A stretch of 64,000 nt of DNA from Antedon mediterranea (lineage: Eukaryota; Echinodermata; Crinoidea; Comatulida; Antedonidae). Both the position numbers and the translations under genes were made by a program. Positions 1 to 10,800 of this stretch are shown in pieces. The stretch covers positions 18,714,932-18,778,931 of the forward strand of contig NC_092679.1 of NCBI RefSeq assembly GCF_964355755.1, in the 5' to 3' direction. The notes under the pieces were generated by a model. It was not told the DNA's origin and made no database searches. It saw only the letters and a list, made by a program, of their open reading frames with translations. The stretch's first letter is position 1, and each line of letters starts with the position of its first letter.

Positions 1-1230
1 ATACCGATGTTTTCACCGTGGGTCTAAATAGTTTTATAAAAAGAGGGTACCTGTTCATAAAATAATTAGACAAAAGAGTGATGTAATATTAAATCAAATA
101 TTGCATGAATATCCATATCATTTTATCTACAGTAAAATCTCATCTCAATCTCCGTCTCATCAACCCCCCCCCCCCCCACCACCCCACCTTATATAGTACA
201 ATAAGGTTCATAACAAATGTTCTGAATCCATAGAGGCACATTTTTATTGAATTTTAAAGATGTATCGTCCCTCAAAAACATGAAAAATGAAGATTAATTA
301 AATTAGACTTTGAATAGGTTATTTTGTAGTTTTAATAAAGTTAATCACTTTCGTAGAAAAAATGTTTTCCCTTTAAAAAAAAGACAAAATAAATGGGTAA
401 ATTCAACCAACAATCCATTGGCTGGCAGCCAATTTCACTAAATTACAGTTTTTTCAGGTAAATAAATTTGCTTTCGATCTAATTTTTGGTCAAAGTGGAT
501 AACTATTGTGACACATTAAAATGGCATATTCAACAGAAAAATAATTATTTTTTCAGGATGACAAAACATCTTTAATACAAGATAATCCCACCTTCCTACT
601 ACCCCTGCATTAAATCATAATGCATAACAACACACGGCTTTGTTTATGATGAAGTATACATGATATGAACGCATAACCAAGAAAATCGTTATTATGTAAC
701 ATACGGTAGTAGTATAACCTCAATCTCTTCAAAATGTCAAAATCGAGAAAAACATCAGAAACAGTATGTTTGTGTTAAAAAGATATTTAGAAAGACTAAA
801 AAACAATCATCATATTATAATTCATCTACCTTCAATTTATCAATAATTACCAGTCAAAAATATTGAAAACAATACATCTGGTTATTAATGCTCTTAGCAA
901 AATAATCAAAGATTAATGTAAATGAATTCATACGATATCCAATAGACGATTCAGTACGTGCATTTGGGAACGTATGCCTCTTAAAATCCAATTATGAATC
1001 AATGCGTTTGCAGCAGATGGTTTAAGGTTTCACAATCAGCTTTGATGAATTCTGAACTTTCAAATATTACTGAATATATTACCCAAAATCTGTTATCAGT
1101 GTGTGCGATACTGTACATTCAAATACATCATTTGGGTTAAAAACGACTGTTAAAATTAAGTAAAAATTTTACTGAATTAATTCATTCCCATTGCCACCTC
1201 CCCAACCACACATATTTTGGAATGTCATCT

Positions 1231-1387
1231 AAAGGTCTGTCTACACTATCAAACGAGTTTGACAACAAAATGTTCCCAAATATGGTAGTGATATGCTTAA
1301 ATATGGTAGTGATTTGACATTAGCATATCCATATGGGCACATCACATTTTTTGTCACATAAAGTTTGATAGTGTAGACAGAGTTTTA
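1231..1387. mobile_element. MITE-1 copy 1
   Basis: Non-autonomous element with long terminal inverted repeats. The left end reads GTCTGTCTACACTATCAAAC and the right end is its inverse, GTTTGATAGTGTAGACAGA. The inside holds the family hallmark, two direct copies of an AAATATGGTAGTGAT unit. No coding capacity. At least eleven more copies occur in the window. Confidence 0.85.
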
Positions 1388-3029
1388 CTCATATTTTGAA
1401 TTCACACAGCAAATGAGTTTTATTCCTTCTTGACCAAACAGAAACAGGCTTTGATGTTTGTTATTGTCATTGTGGACAAAAGTGTATATATCTAGGCCAC
1501 TGTTATTAATTATACACAAAAGGATATTGTTAATTTTAAATATCCACAGGTCAAGGTGCTCTACCAACTATAGTAATCCAGGTCAGCCTATTAAACATAA
1601 ACAATACTTTTGACTTTTTCATTTGTTTTGGCCTGAAGTCCTTGTTTAAAATGCCAACTCATTGTGATTACAACAAAACCATCTGAAACTATATACTATA
1701 CTATATTAACTATACTTCTTTACTGAAAATTTTAATCAAAATCATATCACATTTATATTATAGAGATTAGATTACAAGCCTTAAATTGTTCACATTTTGA
1801 GTGGAGTTATCAAAGTGAAGTTTCAAAAGAACTATTGGGCCCTATCAACACATTGTGTCTAACTATAGTCTACTAGTATTGCATTTTGTGCATATATCTC
1901 ACAACTTTGCAAATTACAAAAACAAATTCTAAGACGGTATTTATTATAGACTTGCCCCAAATCTGTACAGTATATTAATTAGTCTTTTTTATCAACCAGT
2001 CTGTGTTTCGATTTTTTGTATGGAAAAGCTCAAGTATTATAAGTATGAAATACCATGTGAGCTTTTTACCAATATCAGAGATATTATCTCTACTGTATGT
2101 GAATATTAAGTTAAAATAGATAATATTTATTATAGCATATAACGTACAACAAGGGGAATTGCATATTGTTTGCCAGATGATAATTCCCTGGTTAATCCAA
2201 CTTTTAAAACAAAATTGGAAGAAAACCCAAAAGACAATTAAATAAATTGGTATCAGCAGGGAGTTGTAACTCCCTGGTATTGGATTCAGACAACATCGTA
2301 AGGTGTTCTAAATGGGTTGGGCGGGCCTAAATTCAGTGAACCGTGACCAATGGGAAATGAAGTAGAATCGGCAAAACCTTTGAGTGTAAACACACTGGAT
2401 CTGATCTGACCCAAACAATTAAACTTGACCGGTCCTGGAGCAATCAATGACCGGTCCAGGAGCGCAACATTAGCATACATTGATGGTGGTCAAAGAATCC
2501 TACACATAATTTCTTTCTACTTCTAATACTAATTGCATACCAGTCAATATGCTGCAACAGCTGTTTTATGTTAACCTTAACACACACATTGCAATATCAA
2601 TCAAATATCCCAGTTACAGTATATTTAAACCATTTTAAAAACATTGTCTATCATTTTAAAATAAAAACTATCAAGCAATACTCACTGTAGTACCAACTGT
2701 ACTCAACATACACAAAATGCCCTTTCAGAACAGAGTTCACAAGACATAAATAACTCTTCAGAGAGAGAATAATTTGCATATAATTATACTGTACTTTGCT
2801 TGAGTGTTTGATTTAGAGACACACCTCCCACACACCTCATTTATCAACCAATCAATGCTTCAGAAATTGATGATGCAATATTTATAATAACAAAATATAG
2901 GCCATTCTCAAAGTCATTGACAAAGTCAAATTGTGATACAGACAGTAAAGCTGTTTATGGGAAATCAAATAAGTACAATAATACAGGTTTGAATGATACC
3001 GAGATAAAAAGGAGAATTGCAAAAATCAC

Positions 3030-3095
3030 TAGTGGTCTAATGGAATGGCATCCGTATATCAAACATATGAAGCCATAGTTCGATCCTCGGTTAGG
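3030..3095 (+). repeat. tRNA-like SINE head or tRNA pseudogene
   Basis: An A-box-like TAGTGGTCTAATGG and a B-box-like GTTCGATCC lie at tRNA spacing, with no clean acceptor stem. It is followed by an A/T-rich tail. It is probably a decayed SINE head rather than a working tRNA gene. Confidence 0.4.
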
Positions 3096-3495
3096 GTCAT
3101 TCTTAATCTTGCATTCCCTCAATTTTTTTACATAAATTTTTATTTATTTTTAGCATTGGTTTTTAATGGTTTAGTAGCTTTTAAGAAAAAATAGTACGTC
3201 AGTACAATATGTCAAAATGTCAGTAAGTTATATTTCTAAATTTAATTTTAGAATAGACAAAACTGTAGTCAAAGAATACAACACAAGAAATAGAAAAGAT
3301 TTTCGAATACTATCCATAATTCAATTATAATTAATCTTATTAGGAAATAATATGACTAGGTGTGTTAAATAACTTTGGAAGTACAATTCTTCATGGTTAA
3401 TTATAACAAAAATACATCAATATATTAACACATTCATTTTTGTAACCGATAATACATACACATTTTGTTATTGATTTTATCAAATTTATGAATAA

Positions 3496-3637
3496 AGCTC
3501 TGTCTACACTATAAAACTTTATGTGAAAAAAATGTGCCCATATATAGACATGATGATGTCACATAACTACCATATTTGGGCATACCACTACCATATTTGG
3601 GCACATCACACTAGTTTGATAGTGTAGACAGAGCTTT
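3496..3637. mobile_element. MITE-1 copy 2
   Basis: Near-complete copy with ends AAGCTCTGTCTACACTAT and the inverse ATAGTGTAGACAGAGCTT. TA dinucleotides directly outside both ends fit a TA target-site duplication, as in Tc1/mariner-type elements. The centre holds the direct pair of CTACCATATTTGGGCA units. This is the best copy for judging the element borders. Confidence 0.9.
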
Positions 3638-4393
3638 ACCTATATAAATAATTTGATAACTTCAGTTGTTATTACCTTAATGCACTGCAAAATGTATGCT
3701 TTATTGCAATTCATTCTCATACAAAACCCATTTGAAATTATCAGCCTTTAGGAATAGTGGGATTTGTACTAAGTACATTAAGTCAAGTCTGACGCAAGCA
3801 CGCCTTATCTATTATTCATACATCATCGTCTTCTCTAGACTCCATGTATCTTTAATATGTTGAGAGTATAGTAGTCCTGTTTAACATTAAGCTCAACAAT
3901 AATATCATATAGTGGTAATGGTTATAATAGCTTATGTTACACAAATTTCCATATATTAATATCATTATAATTGCTATGTACTTTACAGCATTATGAAACC
4001 CAAAATGCTAATTAATAAATTGGAGTGATTCTGGTTTAATTACACTTTAATCAAACCTGCGTTGTGTATCAATATTGATCATGTAAAAGGTCACCGAATT
4101 CCACAGTCTAGCTCCAATAAGTTCTAGTGGGCAAATTAAGAATTAATCTACAAAATTAACATATTGTTTTTGGCTTGTGACAGTCTGATAGTCTGGTTTG
4201 ATTGAATTTAAATATTGTTTCAAATATTGAAATGTATACAGGTAGTAATATTATAAAGACTGTTAATACAAATATATCTAAATTACTTAAAATAGGTTTT
4301 TTTTAGTACACTAGCAGGACCGGAATTATTGGTCTTACTACAGTACATCGGTTGAGGATACACAGTACAGAGTAGTATAGTACAGGTAACCTA

Positions 4394-5273
4394 CTATTTA
4401 CTAAGCAGAGAGAAGAGGTAATTAATGCGCTTGAATGCCTGTTCAGCTTTTTGTAAAAATGTTGCCATGCGACGTGGTTGATTGAAGAGTTGTTGTGTTG
4501 TCCGTGCCATCTCTAGTCTAACTTTTCTACTCCACATCCAAAGTTGGAGTGCCAATGTATTTGCATGTTGGCCTAGCATCCTGGCTGGTCTACACAGTAG
4601 CAATCGTCAATGATTTATGATGGGTAAATTGAATAAAACAAATAATTAATGTTTTGTATTCGTTGAATGGAGAGAGAATAGATAGGCCTATATCATTATT
4701 CGATGAAGAATTGACTGTTTTATTTTCAACTCGGCTCTGAACTCATGATTGAATATTCTGGGCATCCAACTCATACAAAACTACACAAAACAAGTCTAGG
4801 CCAGCTACACTACAATAAGGCCTAGTTTATTTTAATGCGTTCATCTATCCAGCCAGGCAGGGGCCACACAAGCAGGCCGACTAGTACTATTAATTATTAC
4901 TACTAAATCTATACTAACTAGTACTAAGCCTGACTAACTAAGGCCTAGCTACAGTCCTACTAGCTAGGCTAGTCTATTACTATTACTAATACTCTGGGCC
5001 TAGGCTAGCTTCTATTATTATTAATATTATTATCATGGCGACAGTAAACTCAACTGTATGAAAAAAAGAACGTTTATAATATTTGACATATAATACTGTT
5101 GTGTATAGACATTTTATTGTTCATTACCTTCTCAAAGAAGCAAACAACGAATTATCATCAGCAGCAAACACAAACAGCACGCACTTCCTGTGTGTTTGTA
5201 TTGATGATGTACAGTACTGTGTGTGAAGAGGGAAGAAACATTCACGTGTCGCGTGGTGGGAGCAATGAAGCAT
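4394..5273 (-). CDS. Possible two-exon small protein gene
   Basis: Two open segments join in phase on the minus strand. Exon 1 runs from an ATG at 5273 to 5128 and ends at a GTAATG donor. Exon 2 is 4589-4394, starting after an acceptor that ends in TGTGTAG and closing with a TAG stop. The joined frame gives 113 aa; starting at an ATG inside exon 2 would give about 61 aa. The exon 2 part is basic and amphipathic, rich in Arg, Gln and Leu, ends in a Phe-Ser-Leu-Leu-Ser-Lys tail and has no cysteine. I do not recognise it. The exon 1 part looks less protein-like, so it may be 5' untranslated sequence. An ACACGTGAA E-box lies inside exon 1. It is supported only by splice-site fit and an open frame, so it may be non-coding RNA or chance. 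Confidence 0.3.
4800..5040. repeat. GGCCTAG/CTAG-rich cluster
   Basis: Dense short palindromic words (AGGCCTAG, CTAGGCCTAG, ACTAGTACTA) fill this stretch. It lies just inside the intron of the small minus-strand candidate, next to its first exon. A matching cluster occurs at 57400-57670, and a weaker one lies in intron 1 of the gene at 18537. Confidence 0.6.
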
Positions 5274-5636
5274 AGAGAGAGCACATGCAGCATGCAGCAG
5301 CAGCAGCACAATTAATAAACAATATATACTAGCGCCCTCTTTATTATAAGTACGATATAATATCCACATAATATAATGGAACAATCCATGTCAGGGCTTG
5401 TAATAAAAAAAAATTTCATAAATCTAAAATCAACTACTTTTGACTTCCAGACAATGGACTTCCGGATGACTATTTATACAAAGACACTGCACTAATTAAC
5501 AACTTGTTAAACATTATCTGATCCACAATCAAATCTTATGAGTCGACCCACGCCGATATAGAATCGAATGTACCATTATACTTCATGGTAAAAGTATAGT
5601 TCAAAATGGAATGTTCCAGTAATTTCAGGTGGGGCC

Positions 5637-5647
5637 GGGAATTTCCC
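5637..5647. promoter_or_regulatory. Perfect kappa-B palindrome upstream of the TRAF3-like gene
   Basis: The site is GGGAATTTCCC, an exact match to the Rel/NF-kappa-B consensus GGGRNNYYCC. Two TATTTATA boxes (5652-5659 and 5674-5681) follow within 45 bases, and a candidate untranslated first exon ending at a GTAGGC donor (5817/5818) comes next. I infer a Rel-responsive promoter for the TRAF3-like gene. No transcript evidence is available from sequence alone. Confidence 0.55.
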
Positions 5648-5694
5648 GATTTATTTATAGGCATAACGCGTTGTATTTATACTAAAAATGTAAG

Positions 5695-5817
5695 GTATCC
5701 GTTGAGTTCATTCATTTAAAACTACAGAACGTTGTCATACTAACGGACAAGTTGTTAGATACCGATTTATCTTCATTTCAACCTAACCTGCAAAACACAT
5801 TCCTGCTATTTTTAAAG
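5695..5817 (+). other. Candidate 5' untranslated exon of the TRAF3-like gene
   Basis: The start is only an estimate, about 15-25 bases after the second TATTTATA box. The end is set by an AAAG/GTAGGC donor. It would splice to the acceptor ending GTAG at 7811-7814, nine bases before the TRAF3-like start codon. It has no long open frame. Confidence 0.3.
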
Positions 5818-6437
5818 GTAGGCCTATGTTTTATGTAAAATGTTTTTATAACCAGGGAAGATATGTGTAATAAATATATTTTCATGGACTTGGTCATATT
5901 CTTTTATATTCGTATAATATTGTTTGTATGTTTAAATGTGTTTTTGATATGTAGTGTACATAAAGCAAATTTCGGATATTTTATATTGGACAAACAATTA
6001 AGCACATTCACGACGAGTGAAATTAATGTGTAATGTTGCGTTCAAATAATTAATCTATTATTTTACAAAAATCATTGAAAGCTATTGGTTTTTATTATTA
6101 TAAATTAAATGTATTTATTTATCTATAAATTGTATTATTTTATATAAATTACATTTAATTGCAACATGCGGGGCTATTTAATTCTATAACAGTGCTGCTA
6201 TAAAAAAGAAGTTCAAATCATGATCATCAATTTTACTTTCTGTTACCTACCTGCTAACCATCAATTTGAGTAACGATACTAAACTAATAAATAGCCATAT
6301 TCTAGGCATATTTGTATAACATTGTTTTTTTAGTGTACTGTATAAGCAAAATATTAAAGCATTTCAAAAATGTTAGGGTCCGGCGTCGCACTGGCAGTGT
6401 AGATAGTAGTGAGACATTCCGGCACCACCCCTCTTCT

Positions 6438-6447
6438 GGGAATTTCC
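6438..6447 (+). promoter_or_regulatory. Second kappa-B site
   Basis: GGGAATTTCC is a second exact 10-base kappa-B consensus, about 800 bases after the first, with unrelated flanks, so it is not a repeat copy. It would lie in the first intron of the inferred TRAF3-like transcript, a common place for enhancers. Confidence 0.5.
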
Positions 6448-6962
6448 AAATCGCACCATCTCACTCTCAATGTCAAAGTGTTGTGTAACATGAATATTTA
6501 CCAATACTGATATTATTACTCAATATTATCTCAAATCTCATCACCTGACAATTTTGTTTGAGTCACGATTTGAAATCGTAATGTAAACGGGGTAAGACTC
6601 ACCCACTTTAAACCTGAACCAAAGTCCAATATCAAGCATGGAGGTATTTATACCTCCGTGTATCAAGTGTGATGAGGCTTATTTGATATTAATCAATACA
6701 AATGAATGATACAATGGTCAAATAGTATTAGGCCTATTACTAACTAAATACCAGCTTCGAATGATAATTATATACTTCTTTATATTAGTTTTGTTGATGT
6801 TGGTATCCAAAGCACAGTCAAATGAGGCAACAGTGGCGACATAACAAATCGTTATCACACAATCGACGTCATTGAATATCTGATACCTATTCGTGCGTAT
6901 CGATTTAAATAATAATTGAACAACTATTGAAGGGTATCTGTGACGTGATTTTCCGATAGTCT

Positions 6963-7015
6963 AATGACGTAATACAGACGACATAAGTGCTTTACGTCGT
7001 CTATATTACGTCATT
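6963..7015. promoter_or_regulatory. Inverted repeat carrying two CRE/ATF-like sites
   Basis: Two near-perfect 20-base inverted arms (6963-6982 and 6996-7015) are separated by 13 bases. Each arm starts from ATGACGTAAT, a match to CREB/ATF or CRE-type bZIP sites, and contains a GACGAC core. It is upstream of the TRAF3-like coding start. It could instead be a very short MITE remnant. Confidence 0.45.
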
Positions 7016-7095
7016 ATTACGTTGCTGTATACGTATTAAACTTGCCCCAAGTCTGTTTATTTCGAGGCTTTTTGATGTTTGTAGAAATACAAGCT

Positions 7096-7279
7096 AAAGC
7101 GTGGTTCCCACTAGCGACGCAACGCAAGGACGTAACGCAACGCAAGTGAATTGACCAATCACAAGCGATGGCTTATTCGCCTGTGATTGCTAACTGTCTA
7201 TAACTTCACTTGTCATTGGTCAACACGCTTACGTTGCGTTTACGTCCTTGCGTTACGTTCTAGTGGGAACCAAGCTTAA
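7096..7279. mobile_element. MITE-2 copy a
   Basis: About 184 bases with terminal inverted repeats (GTGGTTCCCACTAG at the left, CTAGTGGGAACCAAGCTT at the right). Inside is a subterminal inverted pair ACCAATCACAAG and its inverse, which are CCAAT boxes, plus repeated ACGCAACGCAAG words. No coding capacity. It lies about 550-730 bases upstream of the TRAF3-like start codon. Confidence 0.8.
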
Positions 7280-7420
7280 AGTGGTATTATGAAACCACGT
7301 GTGTGCCAAAATATGTAACTTTTTACTAATATTAAGTGAAAACTCCGTCTGAAACCCAGACTATATACGTATAGACGCAAACAGAACTGAGACGTGTTGC
7401 GTTGTGCTTGCGGTATGCGT

Positions 7421-7607
7421 AAAGCTTGGTTCCCACTAGAACGTAACGCAAGGACGTAAACGCAACGCAAGCGTTTTAACCAATGACAAGTGAAGTAATA
7501 GACCGTTTTAGCAATCACAAGCGAATAAGCCATTGCTTGTGATTGGTCAATTCACTTGCGTTGCATTACGTCCTTGTGTTGCGTCGCTATTGGGAACCAT
7601 GCTTAAA
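7421..7607. mobile_element. MITE-2 copy b
   Basis: Second near-complete copy, inverted relative to copy a and about 140 bases after it. The same CCAAT-bearing inner repeats are present. The pair could itself fold into a large inverted structure in front of the TRAF3-like gene. Confidence 0.8.
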
Positions 7608-7823
7608 CGATGAATAAATGATGATTGAACTTTAATTCAAATTGATGAATGATGAATATGACGCTGCTTTCATTCAATTTATTGCACCCAGCTTTTCGGC
7701 TAGTCATTTTCCCTCAGATTAAGATAGTTAAGTAAACTACTTATTTATCAAATCAGTTCTTAAGAAATCGAATTAAGGAATTCAAGCATTATATTCTTCT
7801 TTTCCTTATTGTAGAAAAATCCC

Positions 7824-10800
7824 ATGGGTTCATTTCTAAAGACAAATGATCTATCATCAATTTCAACAACTTCGTCATATAACCTCACAAGACATGATTT
7901 ACAAAAGAAAGGACATACATTACAATTTAAGGAGAATGTTAATGATGATTTACAATGTAATCTATGCAAGTTACCTCTCCGTTTACCAACACAATCTTCA
8001 TGTGGCTGTAGATACTGTGCATCATGTATTAAAAGATATTTGGAGTAAGTACACAGTACTCAGATTGAATTTATTTAATTTATTTATTGTGTATAACGTT
8101 TATGTGTAATTTTGTATAGTGTGTATAGTGTTCTCATATATTTATTCGTTTCTTAAAATAGTGTACAAAAACGAATTTCCGATATGTTTTATTGGACCAA
8201 ATAAATGCTGTGAGAGCAGCGCATTATCATTATATAACATACAATACACGCGGCCCAGTGTGTATTTTATTTATTTATTTCAACAATATTGAAGCTGATC
8301 ATTATGTGGACGTCATCAAGGTGAACAAAATAGTACATTTTCAATTGTGTTTGTGGTACACCGCGGATTTTGGCCTAATAAAAACATCCTCCGTGCCCTA
8401 ATATCCTAATCGTCATCTTGATGGTTTCCTCCGTATTAATAATTATTGAGATCATTAGTAAAATTACTATATTTATGTTTGTTTGTTAATTATTGTTAGT
8501 TAGTTGACAAAATCTAAATATTTAAAACTGAAAATGTACTACTCAAAGGCTATACTTGGTATTTAAACTTTCAACCAATCACATTTGAAACGTTTAAATT
8601 CATGGCACTCAACCACAAACACTCATTTCGGCCACCACTCTTGTACTTTTCAATGATTTTGTTATTTCTTCCTATTTCATCATCATCATCAAATAGAAAC
8701 CACAAGCCAGGAGATGTATTCACCTGCCCTTCTTGTAGTGAAACAATGGAATCTATGGAGATGGTCCCAGACTATAGAGTCAAGAAACAGCTCGACAAAC
8801 GAATTGTTTACTGTCCTAACAATTTAGAGGGATGCAAAGCGGAGTTCCCTCTCAAAGACCATGATGCACATATAGATATCTGTGACTTTTCCATCGTCCA
8901 ATGTCCTAACGCATCTAGTGGATGTGTGACGTCGTTGCGACGTAAGGACGTTCAGAAACACATCATGATAGACTGTGCGTTTCGACTTGCGCAGTGTGAA
9001 CATTGTCAACAACGGTTTCCCATACTAAAAATCAAGGTACGTAACTATGTACAGATATCGGGGGACACGGGTTCGTACGCACCCGCCCCCCCCCCCCCCC
9101 GCCACCAAATTGCAAAAGGTCCACATTTTATATGGTCTTAAAATAAATAAGTACTCAATATTATGAAAATGGTCCAAAATATATTAATCCGCACCCACCC
9201 AAATAAAATCCTACGTACGACCCTGCTCGGGCCGTCCACGACGCCCTTTTTAAAAAGGTTTTTATACAGATAGAACCCGCAGCGTGTTTTGATAGTTATT
9301 TTAGCAATATTTTTAATCAATTGATATAATTTAGTTGTTTCTTTAATGAGTCAGTCCGTGTGAATCACAATAAGGACGATCAAAGCATATTGATCGAAAC
9401 GTCGAGAAACTCAACAGTTCTTTTCAGAACTAATAGTAATACACGTGGTGTACCGCAAACTTCATATCAACACAGTGTCACAATTATTACTATTAGTATG
9501 AGTCCGGGAAGGTTGGTGGGTATGGTGAATAGTTAGGCGACCATGATTGCGGTCAGGAATTCACTTTAATTATTAATTAAAAAACCTCAATATTTATTGA
9601 TATATTATTACTGCCAATAAATATTTACAGTGTATAATCAGGTCGAGGTTATTGTGGTTGGGTTTTTACACTGCATCTATATGCAGAATATTTATCATGT
9701 TTTACATTGAAAAGCACTTATTGATTAAATTGTTAAAATATTAATGAGAAACATGACGGAAAAGGCAAAGTTACCACAGTTGTCGATCATGAATAAAAAT
9801 AATAATAATAATAACCTTTTTTTTACAGGAACATAAATTAACTTGTACATTTTTACCAATACAATGTCCTAACAACTGCGGAAAGAAAATACCACAATCA
9901 AAGGTAACAGTGTGAAATTTTGATTTTTCAACAAATCTATTATTTTTTTCTCTATCGCCAAAACAAACTTCAAAATTCCAATTCTGTCCAATAGAATGAC
10001 TAGGCATTACTAGGCTCCGTGAACTGATATCAGGTGATATTTGTATTCAATAGATTTATTATTCTAGTCTTTATAAAGGGATCGAATGATTGTTATATAA
10101 CTTGTTAATAGAAAATCTTTCATTGACAAACTATGTACGTACGTGCGTATAGGAAATTGTTATAGTACAGTATTGTGTTATGAACGTCATGTGCAAAGAC
10201 GTAATCACCGTATTGTAAATAGTATTCCCACGTCATATCATAATAACAATGTACGTCGTTAGGTCGTAACTGTCGGAAACGGATATGTTCCTGTGCCTCC
10301 CACTCTAATAAACATTAAAAACACTTTGACATTTAGTTTTCATAGGAGACTGAATTAAACTGTTAAATAACATAAAAACATTGTTCCTTTACGGATGGAT
10401 CCAATAAAAAAAATACCTTTCCCACAATGATTGATGAATTATGCATATAATGTTCATATTTTGAGCCCTATATCTACAATGATAGCCACAATGCTATAAT
10501 GATAGGATGGGTTCGGCTGGGGCTTTTTTTTCATTCTCATAGATTTCCTCATCTTCACCGTTTATCAGTTAATTAATTTATAGTATATCTCAGTGGTCAG
10601 ATTTTTTAGTAGTATAGTAAATGGGTTTAATTCATTGTAGGGGCCCTCATGAGACAAGTAGTGCAGGCCCCAGTTATTATTGTTAATATCTGAATAAATG
10701 TGTATGAATAAATAAGCATGTAAATGTCTAGTAAGTTGTTCTAACCATAAAATCCATCTAAATATATGTATAACCAGCTTCAATTATATTTTATAGATGG

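Larger units (their letters stand above)
1..4393. other. Gene-poor AT-rich stretch
   Basis: I see no exon chain here. The stretch holds a poly-C run near 165-178, two MITE-1 copies (1231-1387 and 3496-3637), a tRNA-like SINE head near 3030-3095, and a small GC-richer island at about 2290-2475. The island contains a pair of similar short direct repeats built on GACCGGTCC and a 64-codon open frame on the minus strand with no recognisable domain. The rest is A/T-rich sequence without a feature I can support. It could be the 3' untranslated region or downstream flank of the small minus-strand gene candidate at 4394-5273. Confidence 0.5.

Noticed and set aside
2286-2480. 64-codon open frame on the minus strand in a GC-richer island
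   Set aside because: No splice partners and no recognisable domain; it is only noted as an island.
7276-7533. 85-codon minus-strand open frame
   Set aside because: It lies across MITE-2 copy b and flanking sequence and has no coding features.
9350-9440. A working hammerhead ribozyme
   Set aside because: The GAAAC part is present but I cannot find the CTGATGA core in the right place or a clear three-stem fold.
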